Assembly (NCBI GenBank): GCA_025210455.1
Contig: JAOARQ010000025.1
Coordinates: 1 to 64,000, forward strand
DNA from: Pelagimonas sp.
Lineage (GTDB): Bacteria > Pseudomonadota > Alphaproteobacteria > Rhodobacterales > Rhodobacteraceae
Reading direction: 5' to 3'
DNA length: 64,000 nucleotides
A program made the translations under genes and the position numbers. Every line of letters begins with the position of its first letter. Positions within the stretch are counted from its first letter, which is position 1. Under the pieces are notes generated by a model. That model searched no databases, was not told where the DNA came from, and saw only the letters and a program-made list of their open reading frames with translations. Of the stretch, positions 19,747-29,578 are shown one piece after another.

Positions 19747-20262
19747 ATGGATTGGTATCTGGTCGTTTTCGAAATGATCGACATGCGATCCTTCTCGAAC
19801 CTGTGGTTCTGGATTGTCCTGGCAGTCATCTGGTCGTCCACCAGCCACTGGGTCATCGGTGTGCCCTATGACATGGTGGAACGCGCCCGGCGTCACGACG
19901 GGCAGGCGCGTGTGGATCTGGAAAATCTGGTTGCGATCTATGCCAACCGCATCCTGTTTATTGTCCAGGAAGCCGGAGCCATTGTTGTTGCGCTGACGTC
20001 GGCTTTTCTGACAGCGTTGGCGATGATCGGGTTCATCTATGCTGTCGAATTCGCACAGGCGCTGTTTTTACTGTTGTTTCCCCTAAGCCTTGTTGGTGCT
20101 CTCAGCGTTGCGACGGCGCATCGCATCAAGAAGGGGGAAAGCACCGGCAAGGCACTTTGGCGACGGCTGAAACTGCATCGGATTTACACCCAGATGATTG
20201 GCATTTTTTCTATTTTTGTTACATCTTTCTGGGGTATCGCCCAGAACGCATCGGCTTATTAA
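19747..20262 (+). CDS. Small integral membrane protein (roseobacter family often labelled 'component of SufBCD complex')
   Basis: 171 residues with about four hydrophobic segments (around 17-36, 68-90, 92-112 and 140-162). The N-terminal block DMRSFSNLWFWI is distinctive. Relatives in Rhodobacterales carry the database label 'component of SufBCD complex', as far as I recall. Nothing in the sequence resembles SufB, SufC or SufD, and no suf gene is nearby, so I would treat that name as unsupported. It lies 36 bases upstream of mfd and divergent from hemB. Confidence 0.75.
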   Translation: MDWYLVVFEMIDMRSFSNLWFWIVLAVIWSSTSHWVIGVPYDMVERARRHDGQARVDLENLVAIYANRILFIVQEAGAIVVALTSAFLTALAMIGFIYAVEFAQALFLLLFPLSLVGALSVATAHRIKKGESTGKALWRRLKLHRIYTQMIGIFSIFVTSFWGIAQNASAY

Positions 20263-20298
20263 GGCCTGATCTCACTTCAGCACGTCCAAAGGCACGCT

Positions 20299-23200
20299 AT
20301 GACCACAGATCGCATCACCATGGGTGGCGCCCCGGAAGGGTTTGACGCTGCGCTTTTGATCAAGGAAATCACCCGCGCCAATGGGCCGGTGATCCATGTC
20401 GCCCGTGATGATAAACGTCTGGCGGCGATGCGCGATGCGCTGGCGTTCTTTGCGCCGGATCTGCCTGTTGTGGTGTTTCCCGGTTGGGATTGCGTGCCCT
20501 ATGATCGCGTGTCGCCAAATGCAGATATCTCGGCTGCGCGTATGGCGACCTTGGCCGGGTTGGTGCATGGAATGCCCACGGACTATGCGCTGCTGACCAC
20601 GCTGTCTGCGGTGACACAATATGTTCCCGCGCGCGAGACCCTGCGCGACGCAGCTTTTTCCGCGCGGGTTGGATCACGGGTTGATGAAGATGCGCTGCGT
20701 AAGTTTCTGGTGCGCATGGGATTTTCTCAGGCGCCAACCGTGATGGAGCCCGGCGACTACGCCATTCGCGGTGGCATCGTGGATATCTTCCCCCCCGGGC
20801 ATGCGGGCCCGGTCCGGCTGGATTTCTTTGGCGATACGCTCGATGGCGCGCGGCGCTTTGATCCTGCCTCGCAGCGGACCACTGAAAAACTGGATCTTGT
20901 GGAACTGGCGCCGGTTTCCGAGGTGATCCTGGACGATGCGGCAATCACCCGGTTCAGGCAGAACTATCGCATCGAGTTTGGTGCCGCGGGCACGGATGAT
21001 CCGCTGTACGAAGCGGTCAGCGCCGGGCGTAAGCATCAGGGCATTGAACATTGGCTGCCGTTTTTTCATGACAAGCTGGAAACTCTGTTCGACTATCTGC
21101 CCAATGCGCCGGTGATGCTGGATGACCAGTTTACCCCCGCACGTCTGGCGCGCTGGGAAAGCATTGATGACCAATATGGCACCCGCAAACATGCGCTGTC
21201 GCAAAAGAAAACCATGGGCAGTTCGGTCTACAAACCGATCCCGCCGGATCTGTTGTATCTGACGGATGACGCTTGGGAAGGCGCGCTGGATGCGCGGCGT
21301 GTGGTGCAGATGAACCCGCTGCCGCAGGCCTCTGGGCCCGGTGCGATTGATGCCATGGGCCGGATCGGGCGCAATTTCTCGCCTGAGCGGCAGCAGGAAA
21401 GCATCAGTCTTTTTGGTGCCTTATCCGATCATGTGAAGGTAAAACTTCAAGACGGCCCCGTGGTCATCGCATCTTATTCGGAAGGGGCGCGTGAACGCCT
21501 GTCTGGATTGATCGAAGACGAAGGATTGGCCAGCGCGATCCCCATTCAAAACGGCACGCGCATTGGCAAAACCGGTCTGCATCTGGCTGTCTGGTCGCTG
21601 GAAAGCGGGTTTGAAGCGCCCTGGCAGGATCGCAAACTGACAGTGATTTCGGAACAGGATGTGCTGGGTGATCGTCTGATCCGCGCGCCGCGCAAACGCC
21701 GCAAGGCAGAAAACTTCCTGACTGAAACCCAAAGCCTCAGCCCGGGTGATCTGGTGGTGCATGTGGATCACGGCATCGGCCGCTACCACGGTTTAGAGGT
21801 GATCACCGCCGCCGGAGCCGCACATGAGTGCATTAGTCTGGAATATGCCGAAAACGCGCGGCTGTATCTGCCGGTCGAAAATATCGAACTGCTGTCGAAA
21901 TATGGCCATGACGAAGGGCTGCTGGATCGGCTGGGTGGTGGCGCGTGGCAGGCCAAAAAGGCCAAGCTGAAAGAGCGTATCCGCGAAATGGCGGATAAGC
22001 TGATCCGAATTGCGGCGGAACGTGCCCTGCGCAAAGCGCCCATCATGGATCCGCCCCCGGGTTCATACGAAAGCTTTTCCGCGCGTTTTCCCTATCAGGA
22101 AACCGACGACCAGCTGCGCGCCATTGGCGATGTTATGGATGACATGCATTCCGGGCAGCCGATGGATCGTCTGATCTGTGGTGATGTGGGTTTTGGTAAA
22201 ACAGAAGTGGCGATGCGGGCCGCCTTTGTCGCTGCGCTCAGCGGCGTGCAGGTGGCCGTTGTTGCGCCTACAACGCTGCTGGCCCGTCAGCACTATAAGT
22301 CATTTGCGGAACGATTTCGGGGTTTTCCTGTACAGGTCGCTGCTTTGTCGCGCTTTGTGAGCACGAAACAGGGCAATCAGACCCGCGAAGGGATCGCCAA
22401 AGGCACCGTGGATATCGCCGTTGGCACCCATGCGCTGCTGGCGAAGGGCATTCGCTTTAACAATCTGGGCCTGCTGATTATCGACGAGGAACAGCACTTT
22501 GGTGTGCAGCACAAAGAGCGGCTGAAGCAGCTGCGTTCGGATATTCATGTGCTGACCCTTACGGCCACACCCATCCCGCGCACATTGCAGCTAAGCCTGA
22601 CAGGTGTGCGCGATCTGTCGGTGATTGGCACGCCCCCGGTCGACCGTCTGGCCATTCGCACCTATGTCAGCGAGTTTGATCCGGTCACCATCCGCGAAGC
22701 GCTGCTGCGTGAACGCTATCGTGGCGGGCAGAGTTTTTTTGTTGTCCCGCGCATCAAAGACCTGCCAGAGGTCGAAGAATTCCTGAAAAACCAGATGCCC
22801 GAGATTAGCTATGTGGTGGCCCATGGTCAGATGGCCGCCGGGGATCTGGATGAGCGCATGAACGCCTTTTACGACGGCAAATATGATGTGCTTGTTGCTA
22901 CCACCATCGTGGAATCCGGGCTGGATATTCCGACTGCCAATACCATGATCGTGCATCGCGCCGATATGTTTGGCCTGTCGCAGCTATACCAGATCCGTGG
23001 GCGGGTCGGGCGTTCGAAAACCCGTGCCTATTGCTATCTGACCACCAAACCCCGCGCCAAGCTGACTGCCACCGCTGAAAAGCGCCTGCGGGTTCTGGGC
23101 AGTATTGATACGTTGGGGGCCGGGTTCAATCTGGCCAGTCAGGATCTGGATATTCGCGGCGCAGGCAATCTGCTGGGGGAAGAACAATCCGGCCAGATGC

Positions 23201-23763
23201 GTGATGTGGGATATGAACTCTATCAATCCATGTTGGAAGAGGCGATTGCCAAGATCAAATCCGGCGATATGGAAGGGCTGACGGATGATGACGGCCAATG
23301 GGCGCCACAGATCAATTTGGGCGTTTCAGTGCTGATCCCCGAAGACTATGTGCCTGATCTGGATGTGCGTCTGGGGCTGTATCGCCGTCTGTCGTCGTTG
23401 ACCACCAAGGTGGAGTTGGAAGGCTTTGCCGCCGAGCTGATCGACCGCTTTGGGAAATTGCCCCGAGAGGTCAATACTTTGTTGCTGGTGGTGCGTATCA
23501 AGGCCATGTGTAAACGCGCCGGGATCGCCAAGCTGGATGGCGGGCCCAAAGGGGCGACTGTGCAGTTCCACAACGATAAATTTGCCCGGCCAGAAGGGCT
23601 GGTGGATTTCATTCAGGCGCAAAAGGGCCTGGCCAAAGTCAAAGACAACAAGATTGTTGTGCGCCGCGATTGGAATTCGGACAAAGACAAGATCCAGGGG
23701 GCCTTTGCCATTGCCCGGGATCTGGCAGAGGCGGCCGGGGCGATCAAACGCAAAAAAGCCTGA
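20299..23763 (+). CDS. mfd: Transcription-repair coupling factor
   Basis: 1154 residues, full length. Order: UvrB-homology region (N-terminal 350), RNA polymerase-interaction CarD-like domain near 470-540 ('[17 protein letters not shown]'), then a RecG-like SF2 translocase with Walker [18 protein letters not shown] box, '[10 protein letters not shown]' motif III and 'GRVGRS' motif VI, and a C-terminal TRCF domain that binds UvrA. It removes stalled RNA polymerase and recruits UvrA to lesions. Its last codons and stop also form the terminator hairpin of the convergent transporter gene. Confidence 0.97.
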   Translation: MTTDRITMGGAPEGFDAALLIKEITRANGPVIHVARDDKRLAAMRDALAFFAPDLPVVVFPGWDCVPYDRVSPNADISAARMATLAGLVHGMPTDYALLTTLSAVTQYVPARETLRDAAFSARVGSRVDEDALRKFLVRMGFSQAPTVMEPGDYAIRGGIVDIFPPGHAGPVRLDFFGDTLDGARRFDPASQRTTEKLDLVELAPVSEVILDDAAITRFRQNYRIEFGAAGTDDPLYEAVSAGRKHQGIEHWLPFFHDKLETLFDYLPNAPVMLDDQFTPARLARWESIDDQYGTRKHALSQKKTMGSSVYKPIPPDLLYLTDDAWEGALDARRVVQMNPLPQASGPGAIDAMGRIGRNFSPERQQESISLFGALSDHVKVKLQDGPVVIASYSEGARERLSGLIEDEGLASAIPIQNGTRIGKTGLHLAVWSLESGFEAPWQDRKLTVISEQDVLGDRLIRAPRKRRKAENFLTETQSLSPGDLVVHVDHGIGRYHGLEVITAAGAAHECISLEYAENARLYLPVENIELLSKYGHDEGLLDRLGGGAWQAKKAKLKERIREMADKLIRIAAERALRKAPIMDPPPGSYESFSARFPYQETDDQLRAIGDVMDDMHSGQPMDRLICGDVGFGKTEVAMRAAFVAALSGVQVAVVAPTTLLARQHYKSFAERFRGFPVQVAALSRFVSTKQGNQTREGIAKGTVDIAVGTHALLAKGIRFNNLGLLIIDEEQHFGVQHKERLKQLRSDIHVLTLTATPIPRTLQLSLTGVRDLSVIGTPPVDRLAIRTYVSEFDPVTIREALLRERYRGGQSFFVVPRIKDLPEVEEFLKNQMPEISYVVAHGQMAAGDLDERMNAFYDGKYDVLVATTIVESGLDIPTANTMIVHRADMFGLSQLYQIRGRVGRSKTRAYCYLTTKPRAKLTATAEKRLRVLGSIDTLGAGFNLASQDLDIRGAGNLLGEEQSGQMRDVGYELYQSMLEEAIAKIKSGDMEGLTDDDGQWAPQINLGVSVLIPEDYVPDLDVRLGLYRRLSSLTTKVELEGFAAELIDRFGKLPREVNTLLLVVRIKAMCKRAGIAKLDGGPKGATVQFHNDKFARPEGLVDFIQAQKGLAKVKDNKIVVRRDWNSDKDKIQGAFAIARDLAEAAGAIKRKKA

Positions 23764-23782
23764 AACCGCAGGGGTTTCAGGC
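23752..23782 (-). terminator. Intrinsic terminator of the MFS transporter gene, overlapping the mfd stop
   Basis: 10 bp stem GCCTGAAACC / GGTTTCAGGC with a 5-base loop. On the minus strand it is followed by six T residues (plus A tract 23752-23757), so it terminates transcription arriving from the MFS gene. The mfd TGA (23761-23763) lies inside the stem, so the mfd coding end supplies the T tract. Confidence 0.85.
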
Positions 23783-23806
23783 CAAAATCTGCGATCTGTA
23801 CTGAAG

Positions 23807-25009
23807 TCAGGCTGTTTTCGCCACTTTGCGCATCTGTAGCATCAGCCATAGGCTGACGATGGCGATGATCCATGTAGCAGTGGCCAGCGGCAGCGGCGTG
23901 CCGTCAAACATCAAACCAATCGGTGCAGAAAGCGCCACGCCGATCACTGTAGAAACCGCACTGATCACAGAGGCCGCCGAACCGGCGATGTGGCCCAGTG
24001 GCTCCATCGCGAGGGCATTGAGATTGCCCATCACCAGACCAGCCTGAAAGAACATCGCCAGCTGCCAGAACAGGAAAGCAAAGAACAAAGCCTGCCCCTG
24101 AGCGCCAAACATCAACACAATCAACAGCATCGAGCTGACAGTTATCACCATAACCAAAGTATAGCTGACCATCTTCTGCATCCCGATCCGAACCACAAGC
24201 CGCGCATTGATATAGCTTGACGACATGGCGATCAAAGCGGTGAAGGCGAACCACAGTGGGAACTCATCTGCCTTACTGAATGTGATGTCATAGATCGGCT
24301 GGATGGTTGCGATGGTCGAAAACAAGATAGCATAGGCCAGCGCCTGCACCGCAATCGACAGAAGAACCAGACGGTGGCTCAGAACCTCTTTGACCGCTGC
24401 AATCAATGCGCCCATTTCGAACGGGCGTCGGTTTTCAATTGCCAGTGTTTCGGGCTGGCGCTTCCAGAACCAGAGGGTCGTGGTGATTGAAAACACCGCA
24501 AAAGCCCAGAACACGGTTTTCCAACCGGAAAACCCAATCAGGATAGATCCGATAAAGGGCGCGACTGCGGGCACCAGGGTAAAGACCATCATCACAAAGG
24601 ACATGATCCGCGCCATTTGCCGCCCGGCATATTGATCTCGGATGATCGCCATAGAGACAACACGCGGCCCGGCGGCCCCCAGACCCTGAACAATGCGCGC
24701 CACCAAAAGGGCCTCTAGAGAAGGGGCGACAGTGGCGGCGATAGATCCGATGATGTAAAGACCAGCGCCTGCAAACACCAGCGGACGGCGGCCAAAGGCA
24801 TCCGACAGCGGCCCTGTCACAAAGGTTCCCAATCCCATGCCCAGAACAAAGCTGGCGACGATCAGCTGCGCGCGATTGGGGGCTTCGGGGCTGAGGGTTT
24901 CAGCGATATGGGGCAGGGCCGGCAGCATCGCATCAATCGAAAAGGCGATGGTGGCGAACATCATCGCCATCAGGGCGATGAACTCTGCACGTGTGGGTGC
25001 GTTGGACAT
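23807..25009 (-). CDS. MFS transporter, Bcr/CflA drug-resistance type
   Basis: 400 residues with about twelve membrane helices. Motif A between helices 2 and 3 reads GPLSDAFGRRPLVFAG, and 'ARIVQGLGAAGPRVVSMAIIRD' matches the helix 4-5 region of the Bcr/CflA (DHA1) subgroup. Probable proton-driven export of small toxic compounds across the inner membrane; the substrate cannot be inferred. Convergent with mfd and upstream of no obvious partner. Confidence 0.9.
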   Translation of the reverse strand: MSNAPTRAEFIALMAMMFATIAFSIDAMLPALPHIAETLSPEAPNRAQLIVASFVLGMGLGTFVTGPLSDAFGRRPLVFAGAGLYIIGSIAATVAPSLEALLVARIVQGLGAAGPRVVSMAIIRDQYAGRQMARIMSFVMMVFTLVPAVAPFIGSILIGFSGWKTVFWAFAVFSITTTLWFWKRQPETLAIENRRPFEMGALIAAVKEVLSHRLVLLSIAVQALAYAILFSTIATIQPIYDITFSKADEFPLWFAFTALIAMSSSYINARLVVRIGMQKMVSYTLVMVITVSSMLLIVLMFGAQGQALFFAFLFWQLAMFFQAGLVMGNLNALAMEPLGHIAGSAASVISAVSTVIGVALSAPIGLMFDGTPLPLATATWIIAIVSLWLMLQMRKVAKTA

Positions 25010-25234
25010 AAATACCTCAAATGAACGCGCAGCTTTCCCGCATCACGCTTTGGGGCAACAAGCCGTGAAGAAACGGAACAGGTTGCACAGACCCCTGCGC
25101 GAAGATGCATTCTACTGCGTTTGGCTGAGAAAACACACAAAGGCGGACAGGCCGCCTTGCTGCTGTTTGCATGCTATAGGTGTCGTTAGCGATTTGGCAA
25201 GCGCAAAACAGGCATCACCCTGCGTTAGCTGCGC

Positions 25235-25876
25235 TCAGGCCTGCGCCTGCTGGCCGGAAAGCTCAGCGATGACTTTGGCCCAAAGTTCGGGTGGTTGCGC
25301 ACCGGGCACCGCATGTTGGCTGGCGACAATGAAAGTCGGCACAGAATTGATGCCCATACCGCGCGCTGAGGCATCGCGCTCAACGATTTCGCGCTTGTCC
25401 ATATCGCTGGACAGAAGGCGCAACACCATGCTGGCATCCATGCCGCAGCTATCGGCCACATCTGCCAGAACCTCATGATCGCCAATATCACGGCCCTCCA
25501 CGAAATAGGCACGAAACAGGGCGCTGACCACAGGCGTCTGCTGGCCTTCGATTTCCGCCCAATGGATCAGGCGATGAGCATCGGTGGTGTTTGGCGTGGT
25601 TTTGATCTTGTCCAGATGAATGGTCAGCCCAGCTTTCTTGGCATGTTCCTCAACGGGCAGGTAAGCACGTACTGCCCCTTCCTGACCGCCAAATTTGTCT
25701 TCCAGATACTGACGGCGATCCATGCCCTGGGCGGGCATCGCCGGGTTCAGCATGAACGGCAGCCAGCGAATGGTGAAAGGGTGATCGGGATGGGCCTCAA
25801 GCGCGCGATCCAGATAGGTCTTGCCGATATAGCACCAGGGGCAGATCGGGTCAGAAAAGATATCAAGCTGGATCAT
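25235..25876 (-). CDS. DsbA family oxidoreductase, FrnE-like
   Basis: 213 residues. Thioredoxin fold with an N-terminal CPWC active site (Cys 12, Cys 15) in 'DIFSDPICPWCYIGK', a helical insertion and the cis-proline region 'INSVPTFIV'. This is the FrnE/2-hydroxychromene-2-carboxylate-isomerase-like group. There is no signal peptide, so it is cytoplasmic. Its start lies 48 bases after the acyl-CoA synthetase stop on the same strand, suggesting one transcript. The substrate is unknown. Confidence 0.88.
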   Translation of the reverse strand: MIQLDIFSDPICPWCYIGKTYLDRALEAHPDHPFTIRWLPFMLNPAMPAQGMDRRQYLEDKFGGQEGAVRAYLPVEEHAKKAGLTIHLDKIKTTPNTTDAHRLIHWAEIEGQQTPVVSALFRAYFVEGRDIGDHEVLADVADSCGMDASMVLRLLSSDMDKREIVERDASARGMGINSVPTFIVASQHAVPGAQPPELWAKVIAELSGQQAQA

Positions 25877-25924
25877 GATACGGTCCTTGTGGCCGGGTCA
25901 TCCCCCGGTTGGCGCAGCGGGCGC

Positions 25925-27436
25925 TTATGAAATCGGAATGTCTTTCAACATCTTACGAAGCACCTTGCCATTGGGATTGCGCGGCAGCGCGGCAACCCGC
26001 AGGAAGGCTTTGGGCGCCTTGTAGCGGGCCAGCCTCTCTAAGGCCAGCGCCTTAAGCGTGCTCTCGTCCAAATCGTGATCAGATGTGTAGAACCCTGCAA
26101 CAATGCGCACATCTTCTTTGATGGCCACATCCGTTACCGCGATCTCATGAATGCCGGGCAGCGAAGACAGCGCCGCCTCTACCTCGGCGGGGGAAACGCG
26201 ATAGCCGCCCGCATTCATCATGTCATCCGAGCGCCCCAGATAGGTTATCTGATCGTCGTCATCCATGGCACCCTGATCCCCGGTCAGGAACCAATCGCCG
26301 TTGAATTTCGCGCGCGTGGCCTCGGGCGCGCCGATATAGCCCAGCATCAATCCCGGATCATCTTTGTGGATGGCGATCGTGCCCTCTTGGCCACGCGGAA
26401 CGGGCTGGCCAGCAGCGTCGATGATGGCCATATGCCGCCCGACCTGTGGGTACCCCAAAGTCCCCGGTGCAGAGCGGCGCGTAGGCGCATTTGAAATAAA
26501 GGTTGAACACTCTGACATGCCGTAGGCTTCGAAAATCTCTGTGTCAGTGGCCTGATGCCAGCGGGCACGCAGAGTTTCAGACAGTTTTTCCCCGGCGGCC
26601 AAACCATGGCGCAGGTCAGGCATGGGGGGGAGCGGGAACTTGAGCAACTGGCGATAAACACCGGGTGCAGCCGCGAAAATACTGGCGTGATGTTTGGCCA
26701 ATAGCAGCCCAAGCTGCGCCGGGTCTGTGCCTGCCGCTGGGATCAGTGCCGTGGCACCTTTTGTCCAGGGATCCATCAGCCCGGTGCCCAGCGTATAGGT
26801 CCAGTTAAAGGCCCCGGCATGCAACAGCCGATCCTGATCTGTCAGCCCATACCAGCCCTGCATCATCATCCCCCGCGCCCATATGGCGCGATGCGCATGT
26901 CCGACCGCGCGCGGTGTGCCCGATGTGCCTGAAGTGTAGATGATATAAGCCAGCCGATCCGGATCGCCCATTTCAAATTCAGACGCGGACAGGCTGTGCC
27001 AGCTTTCATAGGTGTCACGATCATAAATTGGGATCCGCCCGGTCGGGCAGGCAACCCCATCTGCACGCAAGATCGCCTTGGGCGAAAGCTGATCAATGAT
27101 CCCCGTGACTTCCTGTTCGGTCAGCTGCGACGAGGTCGGCACCGGCACTATCCCCGCAGCAATCGCGCCCAGATAGGCAATCGGAAAATCAACGGTGTTA
27201 TCCAGCCGCATCAGCAGGATATCCCCGGCCTGCAATCCAACCGATTTTAACCCGGTCGCAGTGCCCAGAATGGCCCGTGTGATCTGACCATAAGTCCAGT
27301 CTTGGCTCTCATTGGGTCTGATCACCGACAGTGCGGTTTTGTCCGGGGTCTGCGTCCCGGCAGACAACACATGATGGGCCATGTTAAAGGGCGCAGGGCA
27401 GGGCGCATAGGCCCCCTTATCAAAGACAGACAGCAT
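25925..27436 (-). CDS. AMP-forming acyl-CoA synthetase (benzoate/medium-chain CoA ligase-like)
   Basis: 503 residues. ANL-superfamily motifs in order: YIIYTSGTSGTPRAVGHAHR (P-loop, A3), 'FEAYGMSECSTF' (A5), 'FLTGDQGAMDDD' (A7), 'YLGRSDDMMNAGGYRVSP' (A8) and the catalytic lysine in PNGKVLRKML (A10). It activates a carboxylic acid to its CoA thioester; the substrate is not readable. ATG at 27436 (MLSVFDKG) or 27454 (MPKPEP) is possible; neither has a strong ribosome site. The open frame continues into the divergent regulator but has no family sequence there. Confidence 0.88.
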   Translation of the reverse strand: MLSVFDKGAYAPCPAPFNMAHHVLSAGTQTPDKTALSVIRPNESQDWTYGQITRAILGTATGLKSVGLQAGDILLMRLDNTVDFPIAYLGAIAAGIVPVPTSSQLTEQEVTGIIDQLSPKAILRADGVACPTGRIPIYDRDTYESWHSLSASEFEMGDPDRLAYIIYTSGTSGTPRAVGHAHRAIWARGMMMQGWYGLTDQDRLLHAGAFNWTYTLGTGLMDPWTKGATALIPAAGTDPAQLGLLLAKHHASIFAAAPGVYRQLLKFPLPPMPDLRHGLAAGEKLSETLRARWHQATDTEIFEAYGMSECSTFISNAPTRRSAPGTLGYPQVGRHMAIIDAAGQPVPRGQEGTIAIHKDDPGLMLGYIGAPEATRAKFNGDWFLTGDQGAMDDDDQITYLGRSDDMMNAGGYRVSPAEVEAALSSLPGIHEIAVTDVAIKEDVRIVAGFYTSDHDLDESTLKALALERLARYKAPKAFLRVAALPRNPNGKVLRKMLKDIPIS

Positions 27437-27503
27437 GGGCTCCGGCTTAGGCATTTGCGCATCCGCTTGCAAGGGGGGGTGACTGGCCCTATAGCAGATG
27501 CCC

Positions 27504-28124
27504 ATGAGCCAAGATCCTAAATCAATGATCCGCCTTGCCCGTGAAAATGGTGATGAACCGATGGCCGAGCCATTGGACCTGGGAATGCGCGTGCGCGACC
27601 TGCGCAAGGAACGCAGCTGGACTTTGGAACAGGCCGCCAAACAGGCGGGGTTGGCGCGATCAACCTTGTCGAAGATCGAAAACGGTCAGATGTCCCCCAC
27701 CTATGATGCTTTGAAAAAGCTGGCCGAAGGGCTGGGGATTTCGGTGCCACAGTTGTTTACCCCGCCACAGCAGGAACGTGCCAATGGCCGGATGGCAGTG
27801 ACCCGCAACAGCGAAGGTCAAAGCCACGCCACCGCCACCTATGAACATGAACTGATGGGCGAAAGCCTGACCCGCAAGAAAATGCTACCCTATCGGGCAC
27901 GGGTGCGGGCCCGATCGATGGATGAATTTGACGGCTGGGTACGTCATGACGGCGAAGAGTTTCTCTATGTGCTGACGGGGGTCATCCGGTTGTACACAGA
28001 GTTTTATGAACCCATCGAAATGAAGCGCGGCGATAGCGCCTATTACGATTCAACCATGGGCCACAATGTGATTTCGGTCTCACCCGAAGACGCAACCATC
28101 TTGTGGGTGACTTCTCTGTCCTAA
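27504..28124 (+). CDS. XRE-family transcriptional regulator with C-terminal cupin
   Basis: 206 residues. Helix-turn-helix at about 25-80 (RVRDLRKERSWTLEQAAKQAG, 'RSTLSKIENGQMSPTYDALKKLA'), then a cupin sensor domain at about 115-205 ('GEEFLYVLTGVIRLYTEFYEP', 'GDSAYYDSTMGHNVIS'). Such XRE-cupin proteins usually repress a neighbouring catabolic gene. Its divergent arrangement with the acyl-CoA synthetase makes that gene the likely target. ATG at 27498 (two codons earlier) is equally possible. Confidence 0.85.
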   Translation: MSQDPKSMIRLARENGDEPMAEPLDLGMRVRDLRKERSWTLEQAAKQAGLARSTLSKIENGQMSPTYDALKKLAEGLGISVPQLFTPPQQERANGRMAVTRNSEGQSHATATYEHELMGESLTRKKMLPYRARVRARSMDEFDGWVRHDGEEFLYVLTGVIRLYTEFYEPIEMKRGDSAYYDSTMGHNVISVSPEDATILWVTSLS

Positions 28125-28182
28125 ACCATGTGACTTTGTGGTCGCATGAGTAACCCGGCAGTCACCTCTTTGAAATACAAAC

Positions 28183-28216
28183 AAAACCCCAGCGACTGTG
28201 TGGTCGCCGGGGTTTT
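28183..28216 (+). terminator. Intrinsic terminator after the XRE-cupin gene
   Basis: Stem AAAACCCC-A-GCGAC / GTCGC-C-GGGGTTTT with one mismatch and a TGTGTG loop, followed by GCATTTTGC. It ends the plus-strand regulator transcript. Confidence 0.78.
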
Positions 28217-28229
28217 GCATTTTGCAGAT

Positions 28230-28260
28230 AAAAAAGGCCCGCACATTACAGTGCGGGCCT
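28230..28260 (-). terminator. Intrinsic terminator of the liv operon
   Basis: Perfect 10 bp stem AGGCCCGCAC / GTGCGGGCCT with loop ATTACA. On the minus strand it is followed by six T residues. It lies 26 bases after the livM stop. Confidence 0.9.
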
Positions 28261-28285
28261 GATGTGACGCACGAGTCACATGATG

Positions 28286-29578
28286 TTACTTTTCAGGCAG
28301 CAGGCCACGTGGGCTAAAGCGTAGTACCAACAGCAGGATCAACCCCATAGTCAGCAGCCGCATATGCGCCACGCTTTCCAGCAGATGGGCTTTTACCGCG
28401 GATCCTTCGGGCAGCCAGAATGTCAGGTAACCCATCAATTCCGGACCAAGCGTTTCTACCTGAATCCAGAGGAACCAAATTATAAATCCTCCTAGAACCG
28501 CGCCCAGATTATTGCCAGAGCCACCCACAATCACCATCACCCAGATCAGGAAAGTATACCGCAAGGGCTGATAGGCCGTTGGCGCAAACAGACCATCCAG
28601 CGTCGTCATCATCGCGCCCGCAATCCCGCAGATCGCCGAGCCAAGGATGAAGACCTGCAGATGGCGATAGGTGACATCTTTGCCCATGGCCTGCGCCGAA
28701 ACCTCATTGTCGCGGATCGCGCGCATCATCCGGCCCCAGGGGGAATTCAGCGCCAATTGCGCCAGTACCAATAACAGGATGAGCACAGCAGTGAACATCA
28801 GCGAATAGCCCAGTTTGACATAAAGCGTTGATGCCGTCGTGGCATCAAACCCCCAGCCCGCTGCCGCTTCGACAAAGCCGGGGTCGTTTTGCAGATCAAT
28901 CTCAGCAGGTACAGGACGCGGCAGGCCATTCACGTTTTTCACGCCGCGGCTCAGCCAGTCTTCATTCTTGATCACCGCGATGATGATTTCAGAAATGCCC
29001 AGCGTCGCAATCGCCAGATAATCTGACCGCAGCCCCAAAGCGGTTTTGCCGATCACCCAGGCAGCCCCGGCCGCCAAAAGACCGCCCACAGGCCAAGCCA
29101 GAACCACAGGCAGATCAAATCCACCAAGATACCCGGTTGCGGCAGGATCAACCGCCTCAATTGCTGAAACCGCCGGGTCACGCATCCAGCGATACAGGAA
29201 AAAACCTGCCACCAGCAGGAGTGCCACCAGCCAGCCTTTGCGGGTTTTGCGATAAACAAAGCCCGAGAGCACCACCAACAGCCCCGCCAGCAGAACCGAG
29301 CCCCACGCCCGCAGACCACCTGCCGACCATGCCTCGGGGACTGGAGGCATTGAGGTCAGCACCACCGCCAGCCCACCAAGCGCCACAAACCCCATGACAC
29401 CAACATTGAACAGACCGGCGATCCCCCATTGCAGGTTCACCCCCAGGGCCATGATCGCGCTCACCAGACCCATGTTCAAAATCGTCAACGCCAGATTGGG
29501 CCCTTGAAGAACTCCGGTCCCGATAATCAGCACAGCGACCAGCGCAAACAGCGCATATGTTCGGACAGATTGGCTCAT
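28286..29578 (-). CDS. livM: Branched-chain amino acid ABC transporter permease LivM
   Basis: 430 residues with about nine to ten membrane helices. LivM family features: 'LNMGLVSAIMALGVNLQWGIAGLFNVG', 'YLAIATLGISEIIIAVIKNEDWLSRG', the cytoplasmic EAA-like loop 'SPWGRMMRAIRDNEVSAQAMGKDV' and 'GAMMTTLDGLFAPTAY'. An insert of about 60 residues near 85-150 adds a hydrophobic segment, longer than in E. coli. Its start overlaps the livH stop by 4 bases. Last gene of the operon. Confidence 0.93.
   Translation of the reverse strand: MSQSVRTYALFALVAVLIIGTGVLQGPNLALTILNMGLVSAIMALGVNLQWGIAGLFNVGVMGFVALGGLAVVLTSMPPVPEAWSAGGLRAWGSVLLAGLLVVLSGFVYRKTRKGWLVALLLVAGFFLYRWMRDPAVSAIEAVDPAATGYLGGFDLPVVLAWPVGGLLAAGAAWVIGKTALGLRSDYLAIATLGISEIIIAVIKNEDWLSRGVKNVNGLPRPVPAEIDLQNDPGFVEAAAGWGFDATTASTLYVKLGYSLMFTAVLILLLVLAQLALNSPWGRMMRAIRDNEVSAQAMGKDVTYRHLQVFILGSAICGIAGAMMTTLDGLFAPTAYQPLRYTFLIWVMVIVGGSGNNLGAVLGGFIIWFLWIQVETLGPELMGYLTFWLPEGSAVKAHLLESVAHMRLLTMGLILLLVLRFSPRGLLPEK

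Noticed and set aside
25010-25234. Possible small gene or RNA between the MFS and FrnE-like genes, with hairpin AAGGCGG/CCGCCTT at 25140-25158
   Set aside because: No frame with coding character, and neither strand has a T tract after the hairpin. It may be the 3' end of the FrnE transcript, but the evidence is weak.
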